DNA of 64,000 bases from Vesta saturnalis (Eukaryota; Arthropoda; Insecta; Coleoptera; Lampyridae). The notes beneath the pieces were generated by a model. It was not told the DNA's origin. It was given only the letters and a program-made list of their open reading frames with translations, and did no database searches. Below are positions 43,085 to 55,487 of this stretch, in pieces (position 1 is the first letter of the stretch; each line of letters opens with the position of its first letter). A program made the translations under genes and the position numbers. The DNA is taken from assembly GCA_036346205.1 (NCBI GenBank), contig JARFJB010001819.1, positions 3,829,501 to 3,893,500 of the forward strand. Direction: 5' to 3'.

Positions 43085-45640
43085 GTCTATTAACCTGGCA
43101 CCCCACCATGTCAAAAATTTTTGGGCTTCGTATAGAAATTACAAGCTTTTTATGGGCTTTCAAATTTTACCAATTAAATTTTTGGGCTCTTTTCATTCCG
43201 AGGAAAAAGATATTTAAGTGTGGGGGTGCTGATTTGCCGTTAAGCTAGCGCCAACTTTTTTCCTGGGGTACTTAAAAATTTCCCGTTTGTCTCAGATTTA
43301 TGGGCTTTTTATGGGCTTTTCGAATATGCAACTCCCGATTTACTTGAATCAACCCTAACAAAGATATCAACCCTTAAAAATTAAAAGAACAAAAATATTT
43401 TTCAAAATAAATATTCTTGTCAGATAATTACGGGCTATTTATGGGCTCTTCGAGAATGCAACTCTTGATTGCCCCGGATTAACCTCAATAACAGTATCAA
43501 CCCTTAAAGAAAGAAAAGATTGAAATATTTTAAAAATAAAATTCTTTTCATATCGCATCAATGATTATTCAAACTGCAGAAAACGGTCGTAAAAGTGTCA
43601 AATATTTTGATAAAATGATGTATTATTGCTATCCTGCTGAGCTTTGCGTTACAGGAAGCATCGGTCCCTAATCTTGCTAATAAAATATTGGCGCCTGCAA
43701 GACGCATCATACGTACGCATAATGCGTGGGCGTGTGAATTCGCAAAGTAATCAGTAATATAGTACCTTTATATTTTGTTTAGACTAGTCGACTACTTTTA
43801 TTTATTGTTTTAACTTTAAACTAATCTGTATTTTGTAAAATATTATACTACACTTTAATAACTTTTAGTTTGTAGCTGACTATCGTTGAGTAGGTAGTCC
43901 GTGTCGCAATAAGTTTTGAGTGTATACAAATTTGAAATTTGTAGTTATATTTTAGCAGCCTACTGCCGCCTATATCCGTTTGAGTGTGTCCTATAAAAGT
44001 GATTACCGTGTGTACGTATTAATTAGTTACTATTATAAAAATAAAAACTGATAAAAGTATTTCAAGTAGCGAAGCATAGCAGCGCTTTGAAATCGCAAAA
44101 GTTATCAGAAAATTTTATTTATTTATGGGCTCAACATTTCTGCCGTTCATGATTTTTGGGCTGCCCTCCCCGTCAAAAAATTACCCGTATATTGGTTATA
44201 AGCGATATCTGGGATGATCAACGTCTCACAGTCATGTAAACTGTCTTAAAATTAATATTCATTTATGGGCTTAACACTTCTGTTACTCATGAGTTTTGGG
44301 CAGCCCTCCAGGTTAAAAAACTACCACTGAATGAAGTTTCAACCAAGTAAACGAAAGTACAACGTATTATTATAAAAATATGATAAAACCTTTATTTCTT
44401 TATAGATCTAACCCGTGTCTGTGGCCCGTGATTTTTGCGCTGCAGTCCTGGACGAAAAATCTACTCCCAAACCCATTATATATCAATACCTGAGGAAGCA
44501 ACACCCAACGATCACATAAACTAATAAATTTATTATTTATTTATGAACTCAATCTTTCTATAGTCTACCAGTTCTGAGTTGCTATCAAAACATTGTTTTT
44601 AAGTGGTAATATCTTGGATAGGTTTGATCCAGACACATCGGCGATAATCTATACGGAGAGCCCGCAAATAACCCATAAATACCCACACGAACTTTTATTT
44701 TTGAACATATTTTTATTTTTATCAACCTTTAAGTGTTGATATTTTATTAGGTTAAACTGGGATAATCAGGAGTTACATATTTGAAGAGTTCATAAATAAC
44801 CCATGATTATCTGACAGGAATTTTTTAAATATAAATTTTTTTATCTTTAAGGATTGATCCAGGAAAATCGGGAGTTACATATTCGAAGAGCCAATAAACA
44901 GTCCATATTTATATGAAAAGAATTTTTATTTTTAAAATATTTCAATCCTCTCTTTATTTAAGGGTTGATACTGTTATTGAAGTTAATCCGGGGCAATCAA
45001 GGTTGCATTCTCGAAGAGCCTATAAATAGCCCGTAATTATCTGATAAGAATATTTATTTTAAAAAATATTTTGTTCTTTTAATTTTAAGGGTTGATATCT
45101 TTGTTAGGGTTGATCCAAGTAAATCGGGAGTTGCATATTCGAAAAGCCCATAAATCTGAGACAAACGGGAAATTTTAAATATCCCAGGAAAAAGTTGGCG
45201 CTAGCTTAACGGCAAATCAGCACCCCACACTTAAATATCGATTTCCTCGGGAATGAAAAGTGCCCAAAAATTTAATTTACAAAATTTGAAAGCACATAAA
45301 AGCCTGTAAGAATATTTATTTTAAAAATATTTCTATATTCTTTTAATTTTTAAGGGTTGATATCTTTGTTAGGGTTGATCCAAGTAAATCGGGAGTTGCA
45401 TATTCGAAAAGCCCATTAAAAGTTCATAAATCTGAGACAAACGGGAAATTTTAAGTATCCCAGGAAAAAGTTGGCGCTAGCTTAACGGCAAATCAGCACC
45501 CCACACTTAAATATCGATTTCCTCGGAATGAAAAGAGCCCAAAAATTTAACTGCCAAAATTTGAAAGCCCATAAAAAGCCTGTAATTTCTATACGAAGCC
45601 CAAAAATTTTTGACATGGTGGGGTGCCAGGTTAATAGACC
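43085..45640. mobile_element. foldback element built of tandem units
   Basis: Outer inverted arms run from 43085 (GGTCTATTAACCTGGCACCC) inward and end at 45640 (GGGTGCCAGGTTAATAGACC). The arms include a ~105-110 bp motif repeated in tandem: on the left near 43310 and 43430, on the right near 44745, 44850, 44957, 45088 and 45355. The right arm also has a direct duplication of about 270 bp (45040-45310 and 45311-45590). The middle has four ~137 bp direct repeats starting near 44122, 44262, 44396 and 44537. No coding sequence. Confidence 0.8.
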
Positions 45641-46011
45641 TCATTTCAACGTCCTAATAACTGATGTTTTTGAATTTTTATAATTTATCACACTTTTATT
45701 TGTTCACGGCTAACTTGTTGTAATAGAAATTTAAAAAAATTATCTCTCTGTTATTAAATTGAAAATATCTCTGAAATTAACTATAGGAGTGCTTAATAAA
45801 ATGAAAGAACATACAGTGTATTTTCACTTTTTAAAAAAATACAGGGTGATTCATTTGAAAAATTGACAAAATCATGTGTTCGAGTTTTGGCTTGCTCTAT
45901 TTCAATTGGTGCATAATAAAGAAATAGCACTTTCTCGTAACACTGTACCCAAAAACTATTGCTGGGTTGTTCTGTCCAGGGTATACAGGACTTTGAAATG
46001 AGAATGATATT

Positions 46012-46015
<4 letters not shown>
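45641..46015. other. gene-free stretch
   Basis: One ACAGGGTGATTC word near 45841. No gene. Confidence 0.4.

Positions 46016-46080
<65 letters not shown>
46016..46080. repeat. (AT)n microsatellite
   Basis: Over 30 uninterrupted AT units; the Tyr-Ile frames over it are artefacts. Confidence 0.98.
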
Positions 46081-46083
<3 letters not shown>

Positions 46084-46840
46084 AACCAAACAGTGGTGGT
46101 AAGGCCTAAGTAATATTTACCATAATAACACGGATGCTTTTATAGGTAAATCAATCGTTCAATATTCAACAAATATCTAAAATTATCTTTACATTATAAT
46201 TCCTGAAGTCCTTTATCGGATGTAATGTCCTATCCAGTGGGGTTGATTTGCTTTAATTAATCCGAAGTTATACACCCACCAATGACGACAGGCCTTCACA
46301 AGGTCCGGTAGTTAGTTTTAGTGTTTTGTAACTGGTTTCCTATTAGTGAAGTTGATCGGCCTATTTCCACAGTTTATGCTTTTTGAGCGCGACTCTGCTT
46401 CCGGTAGTTAGTGTTTTCAATAATGATGGGACAAGAGGGTATCTATTTCTTGGGAACTGCCTATTTCACTGTTGCGAGGTGTAAATCACGAAGAAGCACT
46501 AACAGTTGGCATAGGTCCAGTCCTTAGTTCTTACAATGACTGTTCTAACTTGACTCATCTCAGTTATTCCTCTATAGAATCACAGTACTTCATCTAAATA
46601 ACTTATAATCGAATGTCGCACATGGATAGCCCCTGTTAAAAATGTAATTTTCACAAATGTTTAGACAAAAAGTATAAATTCAATTGCTGTTAATAGTTAG
46701 TATTTAATTATCCCCTCCTTAGATTTTACAATGTTAATACACAATGTACAGCTATATGCAGTATGATGTAACCAAATGAAGTAAATTCGTTACTTATAGA
46801 ACTTTAAGGTAATACGTCAATTAAGGCACCAATACCTTAA
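46081..46840. other. gene-free stretch
   Basis: Nothing recognised before the hAT terminus at 46841. Confidence 0.4.
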
Positions 46841-47201
46841 CAGTGGTCGGGACGCACCGGAACGATGTTCCGGTACTTTTTTAACGAATCGGAACGCGTT
46901 CCGGTACTTTTTTATTGTTGGCCCTTCAATAAAAATTTTCTCGCTTATGAAAACTCTCAAGTGTAAAAATGCACTTTTGGTATGTAAAAATGCACTTTTG
47001 GTATGTATGCGAAGGTGGGAGAATTGCTGTGTTTTTAATGTAGTTATTCGCTAATTGATGTGTAAGGTCCGCTTCTCTGTTATATTTTTTTGTTTACTTG
47101 TACTTCGTCTATAAAGTTCAAAAGTTACATTCTAATAAGAACTGCCTATTTCAAGTCTTTAGTTATACCTACCTACTCTTAATAATTTCTTCTAATACAA
47201 A

Positions 47202-47756
47202 ATGAGCGGAAAACGTGAAAAAACTACATTGACTACATTTCTTGATAAAAAATCTAAAAGCTTAAAAGAAAATGTACAAACGTGTGCAAGTGATACGCCC
47301 AAATGGAAACGACAATACGTCACCTACACCTCAACATCAACATCTACAAATGAAGTAGTAGCACTATAGAAGTTATAGTAAATTGGCCCATCGTTTGGAA
47401 TGCTGATATGTATAGCAAGAAAAATAAAACTCATCCTTGGCTGACCTGTGAATTAAATAAATTAGGTTGTTTGTCTTGTTCTGCTACAAATAATTTGTAG
47501 CCATCTAAATCGCAAGGGGTTTCCATGTTATAGGAATGGAGTTCGATTATGGTAAAGATAGAAGTGCACAATTAACATCGTTGCGTAAAAAAATTTATCA
47601 ACACTTAAAAAGCGTTTCACATGGACAAGCCGAAGGAATTTTGAAATATACGAAAGAACGAAAGATAGAAGCTTGATCAACTGAATGTATGTGAGATTTC
47701 TAGTACATACAAGGTTTTTCGAACAGCTTATTATATTGCCAAAAATGACCACTCAT
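47202..47756 (+). pseudogene. hAT transposase (KIAA1586-like), 5' part
   Basis: Begins MSGKREKTTLTTFLDKKSKS, then in shifting frames WPIVWNADMYSKKNKTHPWL, LGCLSC, and VFRTAYYIAKNDHS, as in hAT-derived proteins annotated as KIAA1586-like. Has stops and frameshifts. The frame is interrupted exactly at the LINE insertion site. Confidence 0.7.
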
Positions 47757-49103
47757 GGAGGTGCAAAGCTTATACTTATATAATTATTCAATGTATGCCT
47801 TAATTATGGAAAATTTCCAAGGGATTGGAAGAGCGCGATCATTGTACCAATGTATAAGGGTAAGGGGAATAAGAGTGATTGCAAGAACTACAGAGGAATA
47901 CGTTCGCTCGGTGTACCTGGTAAAGTATTTGGAAGAATACTGATTGATAGAGTACGAGAAACTACCCAAACTAAGATTTGGGATATGCAGGGTGGCTTCA
48001 TACCAGGGAGAGGATGTGTCGATCAGATTGTTGCTTTCCAGTAGATGATCGAAAAGTGTTTAAGTGGAAAAATGAAGCTATACTGTGCGTTTGTAGATCT
48101 GAAGAAACCATACGGCAGAGTGTATAAGCAGAAGCTGTGGGAAATATTAAATGAATATGACGTAAATAAAGGTCTAATAAACGGAATAAGGGCAGTATAC
48201 AACGGTACTTTCATATTGAGCAAGGAGTGCGACAAGGCTGTGTGACGTCACCGTGGTTGTTCAATGTATACATGGATAAATGTGTCTTATTAAGTGACAG
48301 TGCATATGAGCTACAAACTGAGGAACTTTGGTACAGGCTATAAGAACATGGACCAAAAGGTAAACGTGAACAAAACTAAGATTGTGGTGTTCAATCGGGA
48401 AGATGGAAAGGAGAGTATAGTATTTACTCGGCAAGATGAAATTGTGGACGAGTTGGTATATCTGGGTTGAATGTTTACTGCAGATGGCACAATAGATGGC
48501 GAGATTGACTGCTGGGTGAGTGCTGGAAGGAAAGTGATTGGAAGTATGTGGACGATAATGAGAAATGAAAGCATGAGTCTAGCCCCGAAACGAGCAATCT
48601 AGTTCCGTCAGTATTGTATGGAAGTGAGACATGGGTATGTCAAAAAAAGCACAAAAGAAAAATAAATGGCGGGGGTGTGCGATTCCTGAGAAACGCATGT
48701 GATAAAACGAGAAGGGATAAGATAAAGAATGAGTGTTTAATGACGGAGTGTGGCTAGGAAAAGATGATGATGGATGAAAGTGGTACATTACGTTGGTTCG
48801 GTCACATTGAGAGAATGAACAACGCGAGATTAACGAAGCAAATATACGTGGGTGAGGTTAGAGGTAAGGCCGGGCCTGGTAGACCGTGTAAAACTTGGCT
48901 GGGTGTAGTAGAATGTATGATAAAAGAAAGAAAGATAAGGAGTTTTAAAAATAAAATGACCTGTCAGAGACACAATGTATGAATCTTGCGGAAGCTAGGG
49001 AGGTCTGCAGGGATAGGAAAACATGGAGAAAGATTGTGAATGAAAAATAAATAAGGGGTTTTGCCTACCCCGCAAGGGAATGGCGTGAAAGTTATGTTAT
49101 GTT
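47757..49103 (+). mobile_element. RTE-like LINE inserted in the hAT element
   Basis: Flanked by ATGACCACTCAT (47745-47756) and ATGACCACCCAT (49104-49115), a 12 bp target duplication with one mismatch. 3' tail is GTTATGTTATG. Reverse transcriptase pieces: YKGKGNKSDCKNYRGI, SLGVPGKVFGRIL, QGGFIPGRGCVDQI, YCAFVDLKKPYGRV, VNVNKTKIVVFN, and a C-terminal LRWFGHIERMNNARLTKQI, GRPCKTWLGVVE block. The YADD region is damaged. Several stops; 5' truncated. Clade assignment is by resemblance only. Confidence 0.75.
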
Positions 49104-50100
49104 ATGACCACCCATATTCTGATCGTATTCATTTATTGCAACTTCAAGAGCTGAACGGTAGTCATATTTCTCATGGTTTGCGCTCAAGGTTAAGTGCTAC
49201 GAATATCGTTCAACATATGAACTCAAAATTGTGCCAATAAAGCAAAACAAAAGTTAAAGGATGCTTTAACAATAACGAAATGTCTATTAAAATGTCTAGA
49301 AAAATGCGGATTTGGTAACACTAAAACGTGATTTAGTATCTTTCACAAATAATGGAGCATGTTTTATGTTAGGTAAGAAATCTGAGGTTGAAAAATGTTT
49401 TTTGAAGAAATTTGATCACATGGCATTGTCTAAATCATCGATTAGAATTATCAGTTGGAGATGAAATATCTGAAGTTATTGGAATTGGTCATTTTCAAAT
49501 ATTTATGGACAGGTTGTATACTTAATACAATTAATCTTCGAATAACCAAAGAGGAATTGAACAATGTGCTGCTAGCTTAGGAGAAGAAATTAAAAGAATT
49601 GGAAGAACATTTAATGTACGATGGAGTGCTAGTACCTTTAGAACCCTCAGCAATTTGCTAAAATATTGCATCTTTGTGCCAACATTTTGAATACGCCAGT
49701 AAAGACAACATCGAATCAAAACCGCACAATCCATGTTTATCGGGCTGTTTAAACAACTTTCATCTAAATAGTTTTTTTTGCACGATGGTCCTTTCCGAGT
49801 CCTTACAAAAAAGAGAAGCAACAATTGTATGTGCATTTTAGCGTTTTAATATATCTGCATTAAATCTCTAAATTCCTACGGGGATTATTTAGCTAATGGT
49901 GATCGTAGCGTACCCACAGACTTGGAACCATTGAAAACTTACGCTAATATTATACCTTGCAGTTCTGCTGAATGTAAGCATGGTTTCAGTAGTATGAATG
50001 CAATAGTAACAGATAAAGTTGTCGAATTCTTATTGATCATGTAGCAAGTTTGATGTTTATCAAACAGCACGGTCCGCCATAATCTTTGATCGTAATTGAT
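49104..50100 (+). pseudogene. hAT transposase (KIAA1586-like), 3' part
   Basis: Continues the gene after the LINE: DRIHLLQLQELNGSHISHGL, NHRLELSVGDEISEV, FQIFMDRLYT, GEEIKRIGRTFNVRWSAS, then the dimerisation domain LKTYANIIPCSSAECKHGFS with SMNAIVTDK, and MFIKQHGPP. Several frameshifts and internal losses. Confidence 0.7.
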
Positions 50101-50305
50101 TGCGGTTTCATCGGTTTGCTATTGATAATCAAAGGAGAATAGCGACACAGCCAGTGTAAGGAATAGGTCTCGTATGAGAAATTTTATAATTCCTTTTTAA
50201 ATAGCATTTTTGTCACTTATATCACTAGTGCTTAAACTATTTCTGAAAATTTTTTCGAGGTTACGAACATGCGGCTCGGGATAATAAATAAATCACTTCG
50301 GTAAA

Positions 50306-50633
50306 GAAAGTCGGCAAACTATTAGAGAAGAAGTCCAACATTTAATACCAGACAATACTAAAAAATCAAAAGCAAACGTGTGGAAACAGTTTATGGATTT
50401 TTATAATGAAAAATTGCATACAATAGATGAATCTGTAACTGTGGTACAAATAGCGAACATTTTGGAAGACGCATTTAACATGAAAAAGAAAAATAGTGGA
50501 GGCTATGAAAGTGGTGTGGAACTCTACAACGAAGCAGCTGCAAGAAATTTATTACGAAAAATATAAAATTACGTTTAATCCATTTTCTGAAATTGAATTT
50601 ACTATCGCGAGATATAAATTAGTAAAATAGAGT
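50306..50633 (+). pseudogene. tyrosine-recombinase-like (Crypton-type) N-terminal fragment
   Basis: Open for 62 codons from 50378. Seen: NVWKQFMDFYNEKLHTIDES, VVQIANILEDAFNMKKKNSG, then after a frame change YYEKYKITFNPFSEIEFTIA. The WKQF..F then ILEDF.FNM..K then NPFSEIEF order resembles the core-binding part of Crypton-type recombinase proteins in insects. No catalytic domain follows. Confidence 0.45.
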
Positions 50634-50787
50634 AGTGTAACATTCCAATCCACCATCTTCACATCATTTGGTTTTACTAAAGTTGGTAGAAATACATTTT
50701 TCAGGAACTAATTTGAAACAATGTTTAAAAAATTAAAAATACCACATATTACTTTAAATAAAATAATAATTACGATCCTTAGTTATA

Positions 50788-52892
50788 CGGGGTGGTTCGT
50801 AAGTAATGGTCCAAAATGAAATGTAGGGTTCTCGGGCTCAAAAGATTACGATCTAACACAACTTGCTTTAATAAAATATTGATAATAAAAAAGACACAGT
50901 ATGTCAAAGTTCCAAAAAAATGTTGATTTTTGAAATATCTCCAAAACGAAAAAAGATATTTTACTCAGTCTTGGTATAATAAATAAAGTACAGTGGTTTT
51001 AGGTTATTAATACGTTTTTTATTATGTACAGTGGCGTAGAACGCAAGGGGTAGATCAAACCTTTTAATCCATCATTTCTACGGCAATGGAGTAAATTGGA
51101 TTTTTTTATTAAAGTACGAAACCTTGATGTTTTTCAGATAAAAAAGGTATACTTTGTCTAAATCGATAAGTTTAATAGTTTCTAAGATATTTGCATTTTT
51201 AGGTATTTATTACTAACTGCCTAGGCAGGTTATTATTATTGTGTAGTATTTGGGAAACATCAAAACGTGAAAATGAGTGTTTCGGGAATAATACACGTAA
51301 CTTCAGGAAATGATAGATCTAATGATTATAACACAAAACATTCATACAAACGTAAGTCCAATCGTGCGTAAACTTTAAACGGGTGTCGTATAAATAATTC
51401 CCCCACTTATGATTAAATACTTCTAGCCCAGAGGTATTATTAGCTATGGAAAATAATGGATAACTAGAAGATTTTATGCCACTTTGCTCTGGTAGATTAA
51501 TAGGTCCAGGTTCAATAATATTTGATTTGCTTATTAATGAAAATAGAATTGCTTCGATATTTTCGCTTTACAAAAAAAGATGTTGCTTCAAACCTGAAAA
51601 TAAATAATGTAATCTCGGACGCCAATTTGTTTTTCAGGAACAAATAAACCTTAAAAATAGAAAAGTCACAAAAAACTCCTGAAAATAACAAGTAAAAAAC
51701 AATGAGTTTTATTACGATACTTAATTTGATTATAATGATGATCTCTTAAAAACTAATGTTAGTGATTCTTAATTAATTGCCTTAAACTATAATGTGATTT
51801 AATTAACAATATGAATACCTGAAGTAATTTCTTCTACATTTTGGATGTCACTGGAACTTCAGCAGATAAGGAAATGCTGTCGACTCATCACTTTAAATTT
51901 TATTGCGCAATTTCAATGGAAGTTGAAGTAAACCTCATTCATATGCTGGCAATTCCAAATATATAGAAATTTCTTTATAAACCTCCAAACTGAATTGATT
52001 TCGCATAGTTCAAAGTAAAATTTGGTAATTGAATTGCCACTTCGTAGTAGCAAACGCTATTGCATCATCTTGCAAAGTTGACGTTAAAATAAAATTAAAC
52101 CCAAAGTAAAATAAGTGGTACCAGTATAAGTAAAATTGAGTTGCCTGAAATGTAAATGTCTTAAATTTCAGTATAATAAATTTAAAAACTCACCATATAA
52201 ATGTGGCATTCTAAATAAAAAATTAAACAAAGCGAAAATGGCTTCTACTTAGACGTAGTTCAAGCAATGAATGAAGGAGGCTGAAAGTAACCCTGCGCAA
52301 TGACCGAAAATGACTCTAGCGCGGAAAGGGATGTCCAGTGAATAATAATTGAAATAATTTATTTGTGCAACTAACGCTACACGAAATGCACTTAAGTTGG
52401 CAATATGAACGTAAATTTTAAACATACATAAGAAGGTTTGTTACAAGTGTTTCGTTTTCGAGATACATGCTGTTAAAATTGAGAACCTGCATAAACAGTT
52501 GGTAATGAATACCTAAAAATGCAAATATCTTAGAAACTGTTAATGTTATCGATTTAGGCACAGTATAAAAAAAATCCAATTTTCTCCATTGGCGTAGAAA
52601 TTGTGGATTAAAAGGTTGCTCTACCTTTTGCGTTCTACGCCATTGTACATAATGAAAGCGTATTAATAACCTAAAATCAATGTACTTTATATCTATTTAT
52701 TATACCATGAATGAGAAAAATATCTTTTTTCGGTTTGGAGATATTTCAAAAAGCAACATTTTTTTTTAACTTAAAACACCCTGTGTCTTTTTTATTATCA
52801 ATATTTTATTAAAGCAAGTTGCGTCCGATCGTAATATTTTGAGGCCGAAAATCTTACATTTCACTTTGGGCCATTCGTTACGGACCACCCCG
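50788..52892. mobile_element. 2.1 kb non-autonomous Tc1/mariner-type element with ~430 bp TIRs
   Basis: Starts CGGGGTGGTTCGTAAGTAAT and ends ATTCGTTACGGACCACCCCG, with TA on each side as target duplication. Left arm 50788 to about 51230, right arm about 52490-52892, with landmarks such as GGCGTAGAA.GCAA and AAGATATTTGCATTTTTAGGT inverted. The middle (51231-52490) has no coding region. Confidence 0.85.
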
Positions 52893-54335
52893 TATAAATT
52901 ATTAAAATATAGTTTGACTTTTAAGTCCTCTTTAGTTTACTAAATTAGTAGAAATGTATTTTTCAGAAACTAGTTTGAATCGATGTTAATAATTTTAAAA
53001 TACTCGTACTACATTAAATAAAAAAAGCAAATCACACCACCCTCTAACGGTCGAAGGCTAACGGTAAAAAATATCATCTTCAAGGCAGTTTAACAATATT
53101 TAATTTATTAATGATCTAGTTATTCTTTACAAAAATTGTATTCCATAGTTGACTTTATATATTTATCAAACTGTTATATTAATAGCCTCAGACTTATGTT
53201 TGTGTTTTCAAATTACATAAAATTGTTTCAACATCTTTAAGAATTTTAATAGATAATATTACGACTGACGAAGATAGTGGTGAATGTTTACATTTTTATA
53301 ATAAAGTCTAAGTTAGCCACAGAGAGTAGTATATAATTTTTCAAAATTTTATTTAAAAAATTGGTGGAAGTGTGTTTTTATTACAACTTTTCATATGATT
53401 ACAAAGTATAATATGTGTATACTTTATTTAGTGTGGCTTATTTGACCTATTTTTGTTTACGACTACTATGACAACCGTTTGAATTGTCAAATATGTCTTA
53501 AAATAATATGTAATCGTACTAAAAAAATGTATATAAAAGCTCTTAAAAGATAATGTGAAAAAGTGTCATCCAAAACTAAGATACTTATCCAATTTAATTG
53601 AAATATATCTCAAAAACTGACTTGTTTAAGACAATTCAACAGGCTCTGCTCCCGATGCCTGCTATATATTTAAATATTCCTGAACTTAAATTCAATAAAA
53701 TTGGTTCAAAGTCTTACATGTACGTCGTAAAATATAGACATCTTGTAAGCAATACGGATTTACATTTACGATTATTCACCGTTAAAGAGGGAAGATGAGA
53801 TGTACTAGAAGAATTCGAAGATCATTTAAAATTTGTCAAGTATGTATATTCTGTAAACGTAAATAAATATGGTATTTAATTTGTATTTTCTATTTATTTA
53901 TTTACTTTTTTTTTCATAAACTCTAATATGAGATTATGGATTTTAATATTTATTCATTTAACTATAAAAAAATGTCTAGTGTAATTTCGCCTAGGGCGCT
54001 AAGCAAGAGAAAAATTTCCGGAATTTTTTTTCATTACCATAGTAAAGTTTCGTAATTACATTTTATTGCCCATCTCCCTAGTGCTTGGATTATTTCGAGA
54101 AATTTATTTGAGTTCACGAATGTTTTGAAAATTATCGGTAGTCGAAAACGACGGATAATTCGTGAACGATAAAAAAAATGTCCGGTAATTAATTCAAGCA
54201 CGTGGGGGATTCAGTAAGAAAATATCCCAAAAATATCCGTTTTTATTGACGACGAGATATTTTCAGATAAATAAATGTAAGTAAACACTTAACTAACTAT
54301 AAGAAATGTTTTTCTTTCTTATTTTATTCATACAG
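52893..54335. other. gene-free stretch
   Basis: Near 53225-53290 a relative of repeat R1 (ACTGACGAAGATAGTGG). A 66-codon frame at 53598-53798 has no recognisable motif. Confidence 0.4.
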
Positions 54336-54959
54336 GGTCATTGATGGTGGATGGTCTATTAGACGTTTATCGAGAAATAGTCGAGGGATCACTTTGAAAA
54401 CTTGGTGGCTTATATAAATGGATATGCTCTCTCTTTTGAAAATATTTTCAACTGTGCAGTGTTGCTGCTTCTACAAGAAAGTATTAGAAACTTTGATAAT
54501 TTAAATGGAATATCCAGTGTATTATTTTTTTGTTAGATTCCTTATTGATCTCTTAATAAGTTTTCTTAATATGTTCCTATACCTATCTGTTATCGTTTTC
54601 GACATAATAATTTATTTCACTTTTTTTTTCGAAACACATGGCTTTCAAAAAGGGTCCGCAGTCTTGAACTCTGATAGATCAGCGCGCTGAAATTTAGTGA
54701 GGAGTTAGGTAATGCCCAGTGGAATTTCAATTTATGTCCAAATCTAAGTTGTAATAGTACAGGGTGTTTCAAAAATTCAAATATTTTCTTGTTCGGAAAT
54801 ACGATAAAAAGTATGTTTTTTTAAATGGAACACCCTGTATTTTATATCTGGTCCTAAAATCCCTTAAAATTGTCTATCTTTCTATGTGTAATGTTCCTAT
54901 ACCCATCTCGAACAGTTTTTGATTTATGAGCAATTATGTAGCAAAATTATTGCAGAAAG

Positions 54960-55335
54960 GAAAATGCCACGTATTTCATTCCCTCCCCAAGGGGGAGGGC
55001 GGCCTGCTCGACCTTTCCGAGCTCCTTCAGCCACAATCATGAACTCCCAGCATACATACATACATTACGTATATATGCATGGTGGGATTAAGGATGGGTG
55101 TGGTCAGGATAGGATCGGAAGGAACGGAGTTAGGGTTCTGAGGGGGAAAATACTACCCCAGCATTCGCTTAAGCAGCCGCACATGGTGTGCATATACGCA
55201 GTGACCATGCCGCTACATGTGTATGAGGAAAACCCCCTGAAAAACCTCATACAAGATAGACGGTAACGGGAATCGAACCCATTACCTCCCCAATGCTAAG
55301 CAGATCGTGTCACCACTACGCTACCAGCTCGGTAT
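54960..55335 (-). mobile_element. tRNA-derived SINE
   Basis: On the minus strand the head reads like a tRNA gene: ACCGAGCTGGTAGCGTAGTG includes an A box (TGGTAGCGTAGTGG), and GGTTCGATTCCCG about 45 nt on is a perfect B box for RNA polymerase III. A ~300 nt body follows and ends in GGGGGAGGGAATGAAAT. Inserted just inside the left arm of copy D. It encodes no protein; the frame at 54919-55266 is an artefact. Confidence 0.85.
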
Positions 55336-55487
55336 ATTACAGATAACAATGACATGAGTGTGAGGATCAATTTGGCAAGCAGCCTATGGTGACTGTTTTG
55401 TAGTTGTTTACATTCTGCTATTGTTAATTTAGTTTCGCTGTCAGTTGGTGTAATTATTGATAAGTTTAACTGCAAGTGTTAAGAAAA

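Larger units (their letters stand above)
46841..50100 (+). mobile_element. hAT-type element, split by a LINE
   Basis: Left end CAGTGGTCGGGACGCACCGG has the hAT CAGTGG form and is followed by two copies of a CCGGAACG.GTTCCGGTAC palindrome. Transposase pieces lie on both sides of a LINE at 47757-49103. I did not find the right terminus. Confidence 0.65.

Noticed and set aside
45793..46089. Open frames rich in Tyr-Ile repeats
   Set aside because: They are translations of an (AT)n microsatellite.
53598..53798. 66-codon + strand frame
   Set aside because: No motif, no homologous copy in the window; probably chance.
54919..55266. 115-codon + strand frame
   Set aside because: Lies across the tRNA-derived SINE, which is non-coding.
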